64,000 nucleotides of DNA. It comes from Pseudoxanthomonas sp. X-1 (GTDB lineage: Bacteria; Pseudomonadota; Gammaproteobacteria; Xanthomonadales; Xanthomonadaceae). The position numbers and the translations under genes were made by a program. This document shows positions 29,438 through 38,599 of this stretch, one piece after another; the stretch's first letter is position 1, and each line of letters starts with the position of its first letter. The notes beneath the pieces were generated by a model. The model made no database searches, was not told where the DNA came from, and was given only the letters and a program-made list of their open reading frames with translations. The stretch lies in NCBI RefSeq assembly GCF_020042665.1, contig NZ_CP083376.1, positions 3,942,001-4,006,000 on the forward strand, written 5' to 3'.

Positions 29438-31165
29438 TCAGAAGCGCAGGCTGGCCTGCAGCCACAGATAGGTGTCGTCGCGCAGGCCGTCGGCATTCAG
29501 GCCGCTGGCGCTGCGGCCGGGGTTGTCACCCAGCCGGTGCGCCCAGGCGGCGCGCAGCGACCAGCGCTCGCCCTGCAGGTTCAGTCCCAGACCGGCGCTG
29601 GACAGGCCGTACGCATTGCCCGACCACGGCGTCACCGAACCGGCCCAGGGATCGACGTGCTGGCGCACGTGACCGTGGTCGGCGAACAGCAGCGCCTGCG
29701 CGCGCACCTGCGAGGCGATGACGAAGTCGCGACGCAGTTCGGCGTTGACCAGCCAGCCCTCGTCGCCGCTGCCCTCGCCCACCGCATGCCCGCGCACCCC
29801 GGATGGGCCGCCGAGCAGGAGCTTTTCCGACGAATCCAGGTTCTTGTTGGAGAACTGGCCGTTGGCGCCCAGGTACAGGCCCCAGTTGCTCAGCCCGCCC
29901 AGGCTCTGGTTGCGCTCCACGCGCCAGATCAGCTTGTTGTAGTCGCCGCGGGTGCGCGCACTCAGCCCGTCGGCGATGCGGTCGGCGGCGTTGTCCAGAT
30001 CCACACGGCCGGTCACCCAGCCCAGGCTGGCACCGAAGTAACCGCCGCCCCACCAGCCGTCCCACGCGCTGCCGCTGAGCAGGGTGGTGAGGCGGTCCAG
30101 GTTGCGCTCGCGCAGCACCTGGCCCAGCGCCTTGTCGGTGAGCTCGCGACGCTCGGCATCCATGCTGATCCACAGGCTGCGCTTGCGCGTGCGCAGCAGC
30201 GGATAGCTGAGGCCGGCGCTGTAGGTGCGCGCGCTGCCCCGCAGGTCCAGCGGCTTGAACTCGGCGCCGATCTCGTAGTGCATCGAGGACGCGGCGAAGT
30301 TGGCACGCAGGCCGGACGGGGTCAGGCCCATGGAATAGTTCAGGCCCAGCACATCGCTGCCGCTGCTGTGGCTCAGGTTCATGCCGAGCAGATCCTCGCG
30401 CTCGAACGGGCGGTTCACCGCCACCCAGGCGCTGCTGCGCCACCGGCCGGTGTACCGGTTGGAGAAGTTGTCCATCCCGACGCCGCCGGTCCATGCCGGG
30501 GCGTCCTCCGTGCGGATCAGCAGGCGGCTGCTGCCGGGCTCGGCGCCCTTCTCCAGGGTGGCGCGCGCGCTCACGCCGGGCACGTCGTTGATCAGCAGCA
30601 GCGCGCGCTCCAGCTGATCGTTGCGCACCGGGCCGTCGGGCAGCGCGGCGTCGGCGATGGCGGTCGTGCGCGCGCGCAGCGCCGCGTTGTCGGACAGCAC
30701 CTGCACGCGACCGGGCGCGTTCTGCAGGCGACCGATCATGATCGCGATTTCCAGCTCGCCGTCGCTCAGGTCCTGGCTCGGCAGGTAAGCGCGCGCCAGC
30801 AGATAGCCCTGCGCCTGCAGCGCGGCGCTGACCCGCTGCGCCAGCGCCTGCAGCTGCGCATGCGTCAGCGACTTGCCCAGCGCGTCGGCGACCACCGCCT
30901 GCAGCGCCTGCGTGTCGATCGCCGCATCGGCGCCGGTGAAGCGCACCCGGTCCACGCGCGCGCTGAAGGCGCCGTCCTGTGCTTCGGGCAGCGGCTGCTG
31001 CAGCAGGGGGGCGGCGTCATCGGCCGGCGGCTGCAGCCGTTCCTGGCGCTGCTGCTGGTTGAGCAGCGATCCCGCATCCGGCGGCGCGGTCTGCGCCAGC
31101 GCGAGATTGACGGCAAGTGGCAACGAGCCCAGGCCAAGAAGCTTGGCCAGCCGCGTGGTGTTCAT
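29438..31165 (-). CDS. TpsB outer-membrane transporter (ShlB/FhaC/HecB family)
   Basis: 575 residues from MNTTRLAKLLG, preceded by CAGGGGAC. Signal peptide ends near LALAQ. A Gln-rich linker precedes a POTRA domain pair (about 70-215: FSARVDRVRFTG, GYLLARAYLPSQDLSDGELEIAI) and a 16-strand beta-barrel ending in the terminal Phe signature ASLRF. The barrel-loop motif LLGGPSGVRGHAVGEGSGDEGWL corresponds to the conserved VRGY lid. It exports the TpsA protein encoded 34 bases downstream on the same strand, so the two are one transcription unit. Confidence 0.95.
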   Translation of the reverse strand: MNTTRLAKLLGLGSLPLAVNLALAQTAPPDAGSLLNQQQRQERLQPPADDAAPLLQQPLPEAQDGAFSARVDRVRFTGADAAIDTQALQAVVADALGKSLTHAQLQALAQRVSAALQAQGYLLARAYLPSQDLSDGELEIAIMIGRLQNAPGRVQVLSDNAALRARTTAIADAALPDGPVRNDQLERALLLINDVPGVSARATLEKGAEPGSSRLLIRTEDAPAWTGGVGMDNFSNRYTGRWRSSAWVAVNRPFEREDLLGMNLSHSSGSDVLGLNYSMGLTPSGLRANFAASSMHYEIGAEFKPLDLRGSARTYSAGLSYPLLRTRKRSLWISMDAERRELTDKALGQVLRERNLDRLTTLLSGSAWDGWWGGGYFGASLGWVTGRVDLDNAADRIADGLSARTRGDYNKLIWRVERNQSLGGLSNWGLYLGANGQFSNKNLDSSEKLLLGGPSGVRGHAVGEGSGDEGWLVNAELRRDFVIASQVRAQALLFADHGHVRQHVDPWAGSVTPWSGNAYGLSSAGLGLNLQGERWSLRAAWAHRLGDNPGRSASGLNADGLRDDTYLWLQASLRF

Positions 31166-31451
31166 GGATTGTCCCCTGTGGTCTGCGCAGACGGCGCTCT
31201 TCGTAATCGGCGCCATTCTGGGGATCGAGAGAACGTGAAAACTTACGATTTCTGACAGTGACGCAGGACGTCAGAGAGGCGCTGCGCGCACCCGCAGGAA
31301 GCCGACCCCGCGGCGCACATTCGACCGATTTTTGTCACTTTCTCCTCATGCGCGGCGGCGGCGTCGCCACGCGCAATCCCCTTGTCGCAGGGCGCGCGCG
31401 AGGTCTTGCGCAACATCGGCCCGGCACGTCGAGGCAAGCGGCGCCATCCGC

Positions 31452-32117
31452 TCACTCCACGCCGATGGTCTCCGTGGCGTGATAGCCGCGCGCGTGCTCG
31501 GTGCGGATCGGCAGTTCCAGGCCGCAGAGGTCGCGGCAGCGCCGGCGCAGACGGCTGATCATGGTGTCCAGGCGGCGCTGGTCGAAGGCCATCCATTCCC
31601 AGCCCAGCGCCTCGGCGACCTCGCGGCGCCCGGCGACCTCGCCCTGGCGTTCGGCCAGCAGCCGCAGCAGCGCGAACTCGCGCCCGCTCAGGTCCAGGCG
31701 CACATCGTCCGGCGTATACAGACAGGACTCGCGCGAGTGCAGGCGCCAGCCGCGCGGGATGCGCCGCAACAGCGCCGCCACGTGCGCACCCAGTTCGGAA
31801 AGATGCAGGGGCTTGACCAGATAGTGGTCGGCGCCCTTCTCCAGGCCGTGGACCCGGTCCTGGCTGGCGCCGCGGGCGGTCAGCATGATGATCCCGATCT
31901 GCGGCCACGCGCGGCGCAGGCGCTCGGCCACTTCCAGCCCGTCGGCATCGGGCAGGCCGCGATCCAGGACGACTAGGTCGAAGCGCAGGTCGGCACCGGC
32001 GGCGAGGAACGCGGCGACCGAGTCCGCGGCCACCACGCGATGGCCGATCGCCACCAGATAGGCCTGCAGCTCCTCGCGCAGGTCCGGCTCGTCCTCAAGC
32101 AGACCGATCAGCGCCAT
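31452..32117 (-). CDS. OmpR-family response regulator
   Basis: 221 residues from MALIGLLEDEP. The receiver has the acidic pocket EDEP, phospho-acceptor Asp52 in VVLDRGLPD, and LVKPLHLSE. The C-terminal winged helix is at about 125-215 (DLSGREFALLRLLAERQGEVAGRREVAEALGW, RRLDTMISRLRRRC). It lies 69 bases downstream of the sensor kinase gene on the same strand and about 286 bases before tpsB, placing the TPS operon as its most likely target. Confidence 0.93.
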   Translation of the reverse strand: MALIGLLEDEPDLREELQAYLVAIGHRVVAADSVAAFLAAGADLRFDLVVLDRGLPDADGLEVAERLRRAWPQIGIIMLTARGASQDRVHGLEKGADHYLVKPLHLSELGAHVAALLRRIPRGWRLHSRESCLYTPDDVRLDLSGREFALLRLLAERQGEVAGRREVAEALGWEWMAFDQRRLDTMISRLRRRCRDLCGLELPIRTEHARGYHATETIGVE

Positions 32118-32186
32118 GACGTCGGGCCTCCGGGCGATGCCGGCATGCATGGCACGGCGGGACAACGGAATCGGATGCGCATGCGC

Positions 32187-34271
32187 TCACTCCATGGCTG
32201 CGGCATTCGTCAGCGGCAAGCGCAGGCGGAAGGTCGCGCCGGCGCCGGCGCCGGCGCCGGCGCTGTGCAGCGTCAACGCGCCACCGAGCCGCACGGCGAT
32301 GCGCCGGACCAGATACAGCCCCAGGCCCGCGCCGGCGGTGCCGCCGCTGTCGCGACCGCGTGCGAACTTGTTGAAGACGCTGGCCTGCTCGTCCTGCGGA
32401 ATGCCAGGGCCTTCATCAGCCACGGCGATGACCACCGAGGCGTCCTCCACCCAGGCGCTGACCCGGACAGGCGCTCCCGCGGGGGAGTACTTCAGGGCGT
32501 TGGTCACCAGATTGTCCAGGGCGATGCGCAGCAGGCCGCGGTCGCTGTGCAGCAGCGTCGGCGCCGCGGCCAGATCGACCTGAACGCGCTCGCGTGCCGG
32601 CTCCATCGCTTCCAGCGCCTCGGCGATCAGCGGCGCCAGGGCGAAGGTGGTGAGCTGCAGCACGCCCTCCTCCGACAGCAGGAGTTCGTTGTCGAGAAAA
32701 CGCTCGATCAGCCCGTCCATCCGCTCCACCGAGGTCTGGATCTTATCGATCCGGCGCTGGTTCGCCGGCTGCAGCGCGGTCTCGGTATCGCGCAGCATCT
32801 GTCCGCTGGCATGGATGATCGCCAGCGGCGTGCGGAACTCGTGCGACAGCATGGTCACGAACTCGCGCTGTTCCTCGCGCAGGCGCTGTTCGGTCGACAG
32901 CGCCTGCCGCAGTCGCGCCTTGCTCTGGCGCAGGCGCAGTTCGGTGTCCTGGCGCTGGGCGATCTCCTCGTCCAGTTCGCGGGTGCGCTCACGCACCTTG
33001 TCTTCCAGCGACGCCTCAGCGCGCTGGGAGGCGTTCAACGCCAGCGCCAGTGCGTCCTGCCGCTCCTTCTCAAGCGTGTAGAAGCGCTGGGCGAAGCTGA
33101 AGGTCAGCAGCAGCAGGTGCAGGGTCAGACCCAGCGCCAGCGGCGCTCCACCCCGCATGAACGGCGTATTGGGGAGCAGGCCGAGATTGATCAGGAAGGC
33201 CCGGAAGAACACCAGGTACAGCACCGAGAACGCGACCAGGTACAACCTGGCCGTGGTGTTGCCGCGCCAGGTCAGATAGGCCGCCGCGAGCAGCAGCAGC
33301 GGGACACTGAGCAGGCTCATGCCCTGGATCCAGGGCATGACCGTACCGAACGCGCCCAGCAGGAAGCCGACACAGGCGCAGCCCACCACACTCCAGACCA
33401 CGACCTCGTACACACGCGTGGACCGCGGGAAATACGTCTGCAGGGTCATCAGCCGGACGCTGAAGGACACCGCGATGCCCACGCTCAGCGCCATCACCAC
33501 GCCCAGCACGCGGTCGCCGCCGTCGGCCATCTCCACATACAGGAACGGGCCGACCAGCCCGCGCGTCTTGTACACGGTGTAGGCGCTGCTGGCGATGTAG
33601 GCGACGTACCAGCGCACCGGCCCGACGCCGCTGCGCGTCCAGATGAAGGCGCCGGCCAGGCACAGGGCGATGATGAAGCCGAGGAAGACGCTGCCCTGGG
33701 TCGCGGCCAGCGCCTCCTGGGCCAGCAGGGCCTGCGGCTCCCACAGCTTCAGCGCCACCGTCATCGCGTTGCGTTCGGTCAGGCGCAGGTACAGCTCGGG
33801 ATAGCGACCGTCGGCGGCCTCGAGCTGGAACACCGGCGTGCGCATCAGGTAGGGGTATTCGCGCAGCGACACGTCCTCGCCACGCCGCAGCTCGCGGAAG
33901 CTGCCATCCGGCTGCGGCAGGTACAGGCGCACGGTGTCCGCCAACGGCGCATCCACCTGCAGCAGCAGGACCCGCGGCAGAGGCGGCATGCGGTCCAGCC
34001 GCAGCCGCAGCCAGACCACGTCGGGGATGTAGCCGAGATTGAACTCCGGCGACACCGGCTGCAGCGCGTCGCGGGCGGCCACCGCGCGCACATCGAGCGT
34101 CCCCTGCGGGTCGCGCAGCATCTCCACCTGGCCATCCAGCGCGATGTAGTTGCGGCCCTGTTGGCCGATCGGCGCGACCCAGCCGCAACCACCGAGCAAC
34201 AGGGTCAACATCAACAGCAGTGCCGGGAAGAGACGCAAAGCGCTACGCGGAGCCGGATGGAACAGGTGCAT
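32187..34271 (-). CDS. 7TMR-DISM sensor histidine kinase
   Basis: About 694 residues from MHLFHPAPRSALRLF, chosen because a hydrophobic segment ending LLLGGCG follows at once; ATG codons at 34322 and 34385 are alternatives and no start has a strong ribosome site. A periplasmic DISM-type domain (about 35-180) precedes seven membrane helices (about 190-390), a coiled coil, a dimerisation domain with H-box MLSHEFRTPL (His477) and an ATPase domain (DNLVTNALKYSPAG, ADEGPGIP, GAGLGLYLV). DISM domains are thought to bind carbohydrate-like ligands. Partner of the adjacent OmpR-type regulator. Confidence 0.9.
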   Translation of the reverse strand: MHLFHPAPRSALRLFPALLLMLTLLLGGCGWVAPIGQQGRNYIALDGQVEMLRDPQGTLDVRAVAARDALQPVSPEFNLGYIPDVVWLRLRLDRMPPLPRVLLLQVDAPLADTVRLYLPQPDGSFRELRRGEDVSLREYPYLMRTPVFQLEAADGRYPELYLRLTERNAMTVALKLWEPQALLAQEALAATQGSVFLGFIIALCLAGAFIWTRSGVGPVRWYVAYIASSAYTVYKTRGLVGPFLYVEMADGGDRVLGVVMALSVGIAVSFSVRLMTLQTYFPRSTRVYEVVVWSVVGCACVGFLLGAFGTVMPWIQGMSLLSVPLLLLAAAYLTWRGNTTARLYLVAFSVLYLVFFRAFLINLGLLPNTPFMRGGAPLALGLTLHLLLLTFSFAQRFYTLEKERQDALALALNASQRAEASLEDKVRERTRELDEEIAQRQDTELRLRQSKARLRQALSTEQRLREEQREFVTMLSHEFRTPLAIIHASGQMLRDTETALQPANQRRIDKIQTSVERMDGLIERFLDNELLLSEEGVLQLTTFALAPLIAEALEAMEPARERVQVDLAAAPTLLHSDRGLLRIALDNLVTNALKYSPAGAPVRVSAWVEDASVVIAVADEGPGIPQDEQASVFNKFARGRDSGGTAGAGLGLYLVRRIAVRLGGALTLHSAGAGAGAGATFRLRLPLTNAAAME

Positions 34272-34654
34272 GGGCAGGCGGTGTCGCAGGAGCACGACGC
34301 GGGACCAGCGTGGCAGACCCATCGCCGAGACACGCCTTAGCACCCAATCGCGACCAATAAAAGCGATGGAGAGCACAATTCTCATCGCACGGGTCCGGCT
34401 TGTCCATCATGGCCGTCCCGGCCAGGCGCCGACGCAAGCGGCACGCGTGCACGAGTTCGAGCGGCAGAGGATGAAACGTCGCGAAACGGATGCATGTCGC
34501 CTCCTTGGCACCGGGCCCTTGCATGGCTCGCTGTCAACCGGTTCCTTCGGTTGCGTGGGACCACGGGCGCCGGCCGGCCAACAGGCGTTTCGCCGTCGTT
34601 TTGATCCTCATGCCCAGCAGGGTTGCCGTCATCCCTTGAACTTCAGCGCGGGCG

Positions 34655-35044
34655 CTACGCCGGGCCGGCCTGCGGCAGACAGCCGCGCACCATCGCCATC
34701 AGGTCCGCCAGCGAGAACGGCTTGCGCAACAGCTGCATGCCTGGGCCGAGGAAATCCGGACGCTCCAGCGCCTCCTCGGCATAGCCGGTCATGAAGATCA
34801 CCGGCAGCGCCGGCGTCAGCGCGCGCGCCGCGTCGGCCAGGTCGCGTCCGCTCATGCCCGGCAGACGGACGTCGGTCAGCAGCAGGTCGAAGCCGGGCTG
34901 CGCGCGCAGCTGGTCCAGCCCCTGCTCGGCATCGCCCGCCTGGACGACCTGCATGCCTTCATCGGCCAGGACGTCGGCGGCCATCTCGCGGATGAGTTCG
35001 TTGTCGTCGACGAGCAGCACCCGTCTTGCCTGCAGCTGGGTCAT
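34655..35044 (-). CDS. Single-domain response regulator (CheY-like receiver)
   Basis: 129 residues from MTQLQARRVLLVDDNE. Only a receiver domain: acidic pair in VDDNE, phospho-acceptor Asp58 in LLLTDVRLPGMSG, FMTGYAEEA and LRKPFS. There is no output domain, so it probably relays phosphate from a kinase or acts by protein contact. It resembles the receiver fused to the hybrid kinase at 18.9-21.8 kb (same LLTDV.LPG, FxTGYA and KPF blocks). It lies 98 bases downstream of the trehalase gene in the opposite order, that is, after the trehalase stop only if transcription reads past; cotranscription is not indicated. Confidence 0.88.
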   Translation of the reverse strand: MTQLQARRVLLVDDNELIREMAADVLADEGMQVVQAGDAEQGLDQLRAQPGFDLLLTDVRLPGMSGRDLADAARALTPALPVIFMTGYAEEALERPDFLGPGMQLLRKPFSLADLMAMVRGCLPQAGPA

Positions 35045-35142
35045 GGGCCTGAAGCGGATCGTGGGCGTCTCAGGGTCGGTCTGTTCCGGCACCGGCCCCG
35101 CACCGGGCCACCGATCATAAGCGCAGGCCGGTGCCGGGGCTG

Positions 35143-36768
35143 TCAGCGTCCTGACGGCGGGTACAGGTCCAGCAGGCGCAGGGTCACGCCGTTGGTCCAG
35201 CCGAAGCCGTCCTGGTTGGGGTACTCGCCGCCGCCGGCGCGCTGGCCGGTGACCAGCACGTCGTACTTCTCGGTGAGCTTGTGCTCGGCATCGAACACGC
35301 CCGACACCCGCGCCAGGAACGCGCGCCCGATGCGTTCGGCCAGCGCGTCCTGGCCGTAGCGGCGCAGGCCGTCCACCGCCACCCACTGCAGCGGCGCCCA
35401 GCCGTTGGGCGCATCCCATTGCTGGCCGCTGCGCACCGGCGTGGTGACCAGGCCGCCCGGGCCGACCAGCTGCGCCTGCACGGTGACCGCGGTGCGCTGC
35501 GCGTGGTCGGGCGAGGCCAGCCCGGCGAACAGCGGGTAGAGCATCGCCGCGGTCACCCGGTCGCGCGGGGCGCGCGTGCGCAGGTCGTAGTCGGCGTAGT
35601 AGCCGGCCGGATTCCACAGGTGGCGCTCGATGGCGGCCTGGCGCTGCGCGGCGCGCGTGGCGTAGTCGATGCGGCAGGCGCCGGGCTGCTGTGCGCAGGC
35701 CGCCGCCAGCGTGGCCTCCAGGTGGTACATCAGGCTGTTGAGGTCCACCGGCACGATCTGCGTGGTGTGGATGCTGCCCAGCTGCTGCGGATCGTCGAAC
35801 CAGCGGCTGGAGAAATCCCAGCCCGACTCGGCCGCCGCGCGCAGGTCGCGGTAGACCTCGCCGGCCGGGCGCGACGCGCGCACCTGCGCGGCGGTGGCCA
35901 CATCGTGCGCCCAGGCCTCCTGGCGCGGCATGTCGCGGTCGTCCCAGTAGCGGTTGAGCAGGCTGCCGTCGGCCAGGCGCACCACGCGCGCCGAGGCCTG
36001 GCCGGGCTTGAGCGCCTCGCTGCCGCGCATCCAGTAGGCGTACTCGGCCTGCAGCTGCGGCAGGTAGCGGCGCCGGACCTCATCGCCCTGCTGCGCGGAC
36101 GCCTCGCTGACCATGAAGGCGAAGAACGGCGGCTGCGAGCGGCTGAGGTAGTAGCTGCGCGTGCCGTTGGGGATATGGCCGTAGGTATCGACCTGGTAGG
36201 CGAAGTTGTCCAGCATCTGCCGCGCCAGCGCGCCGCGGCCGCTCTCGAACAGCCCCAGCATGGTGAAGTACGAATCCCAGTAGTACACCTCGCGGAAACG
36301 CCCGCCCGGCACCACCGTCGGCTCGGGCAGCGCCAGCGCGCTGCTGTGCGGGGGCACCTGGCGGAAGCTGCGCGTGAGCACCGGCCACAGCGCATCGATG
36401 TGGCCGCGCAGGTCGGTGTCCTGGGCCAGCGTCGGCACCTGCAGCGGCGGGTCCTCGTCGAAGTGCGTGGCCACGAACGCCTTCAGGTCGAAGCCCGGCT
36501 GGCCGCGCGCGGCCAGGTACTCGGCCTCGACCCGGGCCGGATCGCCGCGCACGGTCATGTCCACGAAGTGCTTCTGGTCCTCGAACACCCGGCCCATCTG
36601 CACCGCCTCGAACAGCCGCGGATAGAGCTGGTCCGGCGTGGCCGGCGCCGCGGTCGTGGCGATTGCAGGCGCCTGCGATACCTGCGCCGGCGGCGTGGCG
36701 CAGGCGGCCAGCCCCAGGGCGACGGCGGCAACCAGCAGGTGTGCGGTGAAACGGTGGCGCGGCGCCAT
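35143..36768 (-). CDS. treA: Periplasmic trehalase
   Basis: Hydrolyses trehalose to two glucose molecules. 541 residues from MAPRHRFTAH, with AGGAG upstream. Signal sequence with lipobox-like LAACATPP, so possibly a lipoprotein. Both GH37 signatures are present: PGGRFREVYYWDSY at about 153-166 and QWDAPNGWAPLQ at about 447-458. The catalytic Asp is expected in the IPNGTRSYYLSRSQPP to PVDLNS stretch, and the C-terminal EKYDV and GGGEYPNQDGFGWTNGV block with the second acid is intact. Together with the alpha/alpha-toroid glycosidase at 2.6 kb it suggests use of exogenous sugars or osmolytes. Confidence 0.97.
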   Translation of the reverse strand: MAPRHRFTAHLLVAAVALGLAACATPPAQVSQAPAIATTAAPATPDQLYPRLFEAVQMGRVFEDQKHFVDMTVRGDPARVEAEYLAARGQPGFDLKAFVATHFDEDPPLQVPTLAQDTDLRGHIDALWPVLTRSFRQVPPHSSALALPEPTVVPGGRFREVYYWDSYFTMLGLFESGRGALARQMLDNFAYQVDTYGHIPNGTRSYYLSRSQPPFFAFMVSEASAQQGDEVRRRYLPQLQAEYAYWMRGSEALKPGQASARVVRLADGSLLNRYWDDRDMPRQEAWAHDVATAAQVRASRPAGEVYRDLRAAAESGWDFSSRWFDDPQQLGSIHTTQIVPVDLNSLMYHLEATLAAACAQQPGACRIDYATRAAQRQAAIERHLWNPAGYYADYDLRTRAPRDRVTAAMLYPLFAGLASPDHAQRTAVTVQAQLVGPGGLVTTPVRSGQQWDAPNGWAPLQWVAVDGLRRYGQDALAERIGRAFLARVSGVFDAEHKLTEKYDVLVTGQRAGGGEYPNQDGFGWTNGVTLRLLDLYPPSGR

Positions 36769-36882
36769 GCGCGGCTCCTGGGGCTCGAGGACGGAAGGGA
36801 AGATAGCAATCGGACCGCAGCGCCGCGTGGCGGTCACGCCGCGCTGCCGCATGGTCCGCGCCGCGGCGGTATCGTGGGCGCC

Positions 36883-37380
36883 ATGACGCCGCTCAAGTAC
36901 CTCGCCGGCTATCCCGAGCCCCTGCAACAGCAGGTCCGCGCCCTGATCGACGCCGGCAAGCTGGGCGAGGTGCTGGCCCGCCGCTACGACACCGCCCACG
37001 CCGTGCGCACCGACCGCCAGCTCTACGACTACACCCAGGCGATGAAGGAGCGCTACCTGCGCCAGAGCGCGCCGCTGCACAAGGTGGTCTACGACCCCAG
37101 GCTGCAGGTGGTCAAGCATGCGCTGGGCACGCATACCCAGGTCTCGCGCGTGCAGGGCGGCCGGCTCAAGGCCAGCCGCGAGATCCGCATCGCCACCGTG
37201 TTCCGCGACGCGCCGGCGCCGTTCCTGGAGATGATCGTCGCCCACGAGCTGGCGCATCTGAAGGAAGCCGACCACAACAAGGCCTTCTACCAGCTGTGCA
37301 CCCACATGAGCGCCGACTACCACCAGCTGGAGTTCGACCTGCGCCTGTACCTCACCCAGCTGGAGCTGGGCGGCGATTGA
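36883..37380 (+). CDS. YgjP-type zinc metallopeptidase-like protein
   Basis: 165 residues. The active-site helix VAHELAHLKEADHNKAFY holds HELAH (H121, E122, H125) and a third His (DH) a few residues on, the arrangement of the YgjP/DUF45 (M48-like gluzincin) group. No signal peptide, so cytoplasmic. It is divergent from the trehalase gene (114 bases between starts). The substrate is unknown; E. coli YgjP has been reported to have nucleotide pyrophosphatase activity, which may not transfer. Confidence 0.85.
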   Translation: MTPLKYLAGYPEPLQQQVRALIDAGKLGEVLARRYDTAHAVRTDRQLYDYTQAMKERYLRQSAPLHKVVYDPRLQVVKHALGTHTQVSRVQGGRLKASREIRIATVFRDAPAPFLEMIVAHELAHLKEADHNKAFYQLCTHMSADYHQLEFDLRLYLTQLELGGD

Positions 37381-37420
37381 TGCCATGCCCGCACACGGTG
37401 CCGTGCGGGATAATCGGCGC

Positions 37421-37588
37421 ATGCCTGAAGACGATCCCCGCCCTGTCCCGCCCGAACCGCCGCTGCCCAGCGACTGCTGCGACAGCGGCTGCGACCCGTG
37501 CGTGTATGACCTGCATGCCGAAGAGATGACGCGCTACCGCGAACAGCTCGCCGCCTGGCGCGCACGCCATCCCGAAGCCGATCACTGA
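37421..37588 (+). CDS. Small oxidoreductase-like (four-cysteine) protein
   Basis: 55 residues, MPEDDPRPVPPEPPLP, followed by DCCDSGCDPCVYD and an amphipathic helix LHAEEMTRYREQLAAW. The Cys-rich block followed by a tyrosine and acidic helix is the oxidoreductase-like N-terminal motif also found as a short module in eukaryotic and proteobacterial proteins; metal or iron-sulfur binding is plausible. Lies 40 bases after the YgjP-like gene, same strand. Confidence 0.78.
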   Translation: MPEDDPRPVPPEPPLPSDCCDSGCDPCVYDLHAEEMTRYREQLAAWRARHPEADH

Positions 37589-37676
37589 GCGAGGCAAGGC
37601 GCCACGCCGGCCCGACCGGCGCGCCATCCGCCGCGCAGCAGCCGCGCCGTCGCCGCGCACAGACGCGGCTAGCCGA

Positions 37677-38591
37677 TCAGGCCGCTTCCTCATAACGCCA
37701 GGCGTCGGCCTCGATGGCGCGTCGTACCGCGTCGTCCTCGACCAGCTGCGCCAGCACCTGCAGGCGCGCCAGCCGCAGCCAGCCGCCGGCCAGGGTGAGG
37801 AGCTGGGTCAGGCCCAGCGCCAGCCACCAGGCGCCCCAGCCCGGGCCGGAGGCGGCGATCCGCAGCCAGCCCAGCGCGGCGATCGTCAGCGCGCCCAGCA
37901 CGAGGATCGCCAGGCTCAGCGCCCAGGTCGCCAGCGGCCGGCGCAGGTACAGCTTGAGCGCGCGCCACCAGTGCACCACCACCGAGCGGCTGTCGTCGCG
38001 CGCGGCAATGCGTGCGCGGGTCAACTCGGTCAGCAGGTACGGCACCAGGCACAGCAGCACCGCGGCCAGCAGCGCACCGCGCTCGGTCCAGTCGACGGTG
38101 GACTCGAGCACGGCGTCGAGCCGGCGCTCGCGCGCCACGTGCATCAGCCACACGCCGGCGGCCACGAACGGCGCCAGCGGCAGCAGCGACCACAGCAGCA
38201 GGCGCAGCTGGCGGCCGTACTCGCGCATGCCCTCGGCGGCCAGCGCGAACAGTCGCGGGCCGCGGCCCAGCCGCACCGCGGCCACCATCACGCCGGTCAG
38301 CCAGGGCCACAGCAGCGCCGTGCCCCACAGCGCGGCGAGCACGCCCCACGCGCTCCCGGTGTCCTTGGCCGCGCCGCCGAGCACATCGCCCAGCACCAGC
38401 AGGCTCAGCGCCTGCGCGTGGCGTGGCGCGTCGATGGCGTGGCTGAGCTGCGCGTCCAGCAGCGCGTACAGCGGCAGCGCCGCGACCAGGGCCACCAGCG
38501 ACAGGCTGGCCCACCACAGCAGCAGCGCGCGCCAGTGCAGCGCGCGGCCCGCCGCGCGCGCCAGGGCCGACAGGCCATGGAAATCGGTCAT
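37677..38591 (-). CDS. Multi-pass membrane protein of unknown function
   Basis: Not recognised. About 304 residues with six predicted membrane helices (WRALLLWWASLSLVALVAALPLYALL, WGTALLWPWLTGVMVAAV, LLLWSLLPLAPFVAAGVWLM, LLAAVLLCLVPYLL, WALSLAILVLGALTIAALGW, WWLALGLTQLLTLAGGW) and an acidic C-terminal tail. The ATG at 38591 has GAGG eight bases upstream; a GTG at 38603 overlaps the stop of the preceding metallopeptidase gene. The overlap or near-overlap implies cotranscription and possibly a shared function with that peptidase. Confidence 0.82.
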   Translation of the reverse strand: MTDFHGLSALARAAGRALHWRALLLWWASLSLVALVAALPLYALLDAQLSHAIDAPRHAQALSLLVLGDVLGGAAKDTGSAWGVLAALWGTALLWPWLTGVMVAAVRLGRGPRLFALAAEGMREYGRQLRLLLWSLLPLAPFVAAGVWLMHVARERRLDAVLESTVDWTERGALLAAVLLCLVPYLLTELTRARIAARDDSRSVVVHWWRALKLYLRRPLATWALSLAILVLGALTIAALGWLRIAASGPGWGAWWLALGLTQLLTLAGGWLRLARLQVLAQLVEDDAVRRAIEADAWRYEEAA

Positions 38592-38599
38592 CGCGCGCC

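Noticed and set aside
27715..31255. Long plus-strand frames opposite TpsA and TpsB
   Set aside because: Ala/Arg-rich shadows; the minus-strand genes have signal peptides, domain motifs and ribosome sites.
32040..34340. 766-codon plus-strand frame opposite the sensor kinase
   Set aside because: Gln/Arg/His-rich shadow with no domain; the kinase motifs are on the other strand.
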